DNA of 64,000 nucleotides from positions 744,001-808,000 of the forward strand of contig JAFBJZ010000608.1 of NCBI GenBank assembly GCA_016785225.1, written 5' to 3'. A model generated the notes under the pieces. That model searched no databases, had not been told where the DNA came from, and saw only the letters and a list, made by a program, of their open reading frames with translations. Source of the DNA: Psettodes erumei (lineage: Eukaryota; Chordata; Actinopteri; Pleuronectiformes; Psettodidae). Of this stretch, positions 62,833 through 64,000 are shown piece after piece. Position numbers and translations under genes: made by a program. Positions within the stretch are counted from its first letter, which is position 1. Every line of letters begins with the position of its first letter.

Positions 62833-64000
62833 TTCTAAACTACAGGGCTGAACCTTTTGGTCAGTTGATCTCGAGTGCACTTTATGAGCTTAGAGACATA
62901 AAAACATTTAAGAAACTGTATCATCTCTTTTTTTTATAGTAACCAACAGACCTGCGTATCTACATCTTTATCTTCACGCGTTATCGAAGATTAGTGGTGC
63001 ATTTCTGACCTCACCACAATTATCTTATCCATTGTTGGGGTGGTATTCATCATCTCGTCTCTGTAATTGGGATCCTGTGGAGTCATCCATCACACAGACA
63101 TTGCACAGAGATGACACTTTATTGATTTCACGGGGCATGCCTGGGCTTACCCACATCAATCTCGAGGCGACAGTCACTGCAATAATTGCATGCCACCGCT
63201 GCTAATGGCTATTCTGTTGGACCATCTTACTGACCAATTAAACCACACAGGTGTAAAGAATCATAATGAGGCTGTTATGATGAGTTGAAACAAGGATAAA
63301 GCCCGACCAGACCTGCTTTTTCAGTGAAAAAAGAAACACAAGAACCTTTTTATTTTTTGCACTTTCGACACAGTTGGCTTTCTTGACTCCTTTGCTGCTG
63401 GACTAAATGTTGACCTTTGAGCCACAGGGTGACTCGAGGCTGCATGTTATATCGCTACTGAACAAGGCAGCTCATATAAATGAAGTCAAAACCATCTGCC
63501 TTGACTTTTGGTGCTGTTTTTTCCCCCTCTTTCCTCTCTCCTTCCTGAGCAGAAATCATTGGCCAGCATGCTCTAACGGGTCTGTTCATGACATGCTTCA
63601 TGAAGACTGGGAGTTGCATTGAGCTCAGAGTAAGCAGGGGGAATTCTGCTTCTCTGCTCCACTTGGCACCAGCCTGCAACACCGCCTGATGTCAGACAGA
63701 TCACAGCCAGTAAGACTGGCCCTCTTCCCTCGCTCCTGGAAAAAAAAAAAGTTTTTGAACATTCAGACAAGGTTTTTTGGCTTGGGTGGGGGGTGGAAGG
63801 GTACGCTATTGTAGGTTTTCATGCACATGATTACGCTTTTTCCAAGTGAAGCTGGGTTCTCGCCACTTGCCACATAAAAGCAGAGGGACATTATTATTAC
63901 TACCACATTGCCTCACGGGTCCCTCTTTTGAAATGCAATGTACTAATTGGAGCTCCCAGATTAGGTTTTCACGAGAAACGTATTTCTTTGATGATGATTT

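Larger units (their letters stand above)
50334..64000 (+). other. adam12 intron 3, 5' part
   Basis: At least 13.7 kb of intron running to the right edge. I looked for the next prodomain exon and did not find it. The stretch holds microsatellites, one family B repeat (58600-58960), a 48-bp spaced duplication (53818-53893) and a CpG-bearing segment at 61740-61945 with a CRE. Confidence 0.65.

Noticed and set aside
50334..64000. Search for adam12 exon 4 (next prodomain exon)
   Set aside because: No segment with proper splice sites, entry phase 2 and the expected F-E-x-x-Y pattern was seen, so the exon is taken to lie beyond the window.

Overview
The window is nuclear DNA of a bony fish, most likely a percomorph teleost. 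This rests on conserved vertebrate genes with many short exons and GT-AG introns, abundant (CA)n microsatellites, and several interspersed repeat families that I recognise as common in teleost introns. There is no operon structure and no bacterial or viral gene. The three genes have the order and relative orientation of human 10q26: DOCK1 (here minus strand), then C10orf90/FATS and ADAM12 (both plus strand).

Layout. Positions 632-18944 (minus) hold the first seven coding exons of dock1: 202 codons covering the SH3 domain and the start of the helical region. Its first intron is about 15.7 kb, and the gene runs off the left edge. Positions 18945-21580 are a divergent intergenic region. It contains the GC-rich dock1 promoter with a YY1-like site and a small upstream ORF, a long (AC)35(AG)14 tract just inside dock1 intron 1, a strong CTCF-like site near 20.1 kb, and a TATA box at 21514 that points to the c10orf90 start. 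Positions 21581-34669 (plus) hold what looks like a complete 10-exon c10orf90/FATS gene. Its exons join in frame to 910 codons ending in an ALMS motif. Positions 34670-38388 are intergenic and lead into the ADAM12 CpG-rich promoter/5' UTR. From 38389 the window contains adam12 exons 1-3 (signal peptide and start of the prodomain; 38389-38494, 47822-47931, 50260-50333). The rest, to 64000, is adam12 intron 3.

The genes are not a pathway. DOCK1 is a Rac exchange factor, C10orf90/FATS is an ALMS-motif protein linked to centrosomes and p53/p21 control, and ADAM12 is a membrane metalloprotease. What binds them is an old conserved linkage. I found no new biological system.

The most interesting observations are: a 40-bp TG tract 19 bp from the acceptor of a 64-nt c10orf90 exon, resembling the human CFTR exon 9 arrangement; a 15-residue tandem repeat in the C10orf90 protein; a NAGNAG acceptor; a 5S rRNA-derived fragment; a perfect 21-nt period repeat; convergent CTCF-like sites bracketing c10orf90; and an excess of perfect CRE palindromes in adam12 introns. 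Exon boundaries come from splice consensus, phase matching and remembered family sequence. No alignment or transcript search was run.
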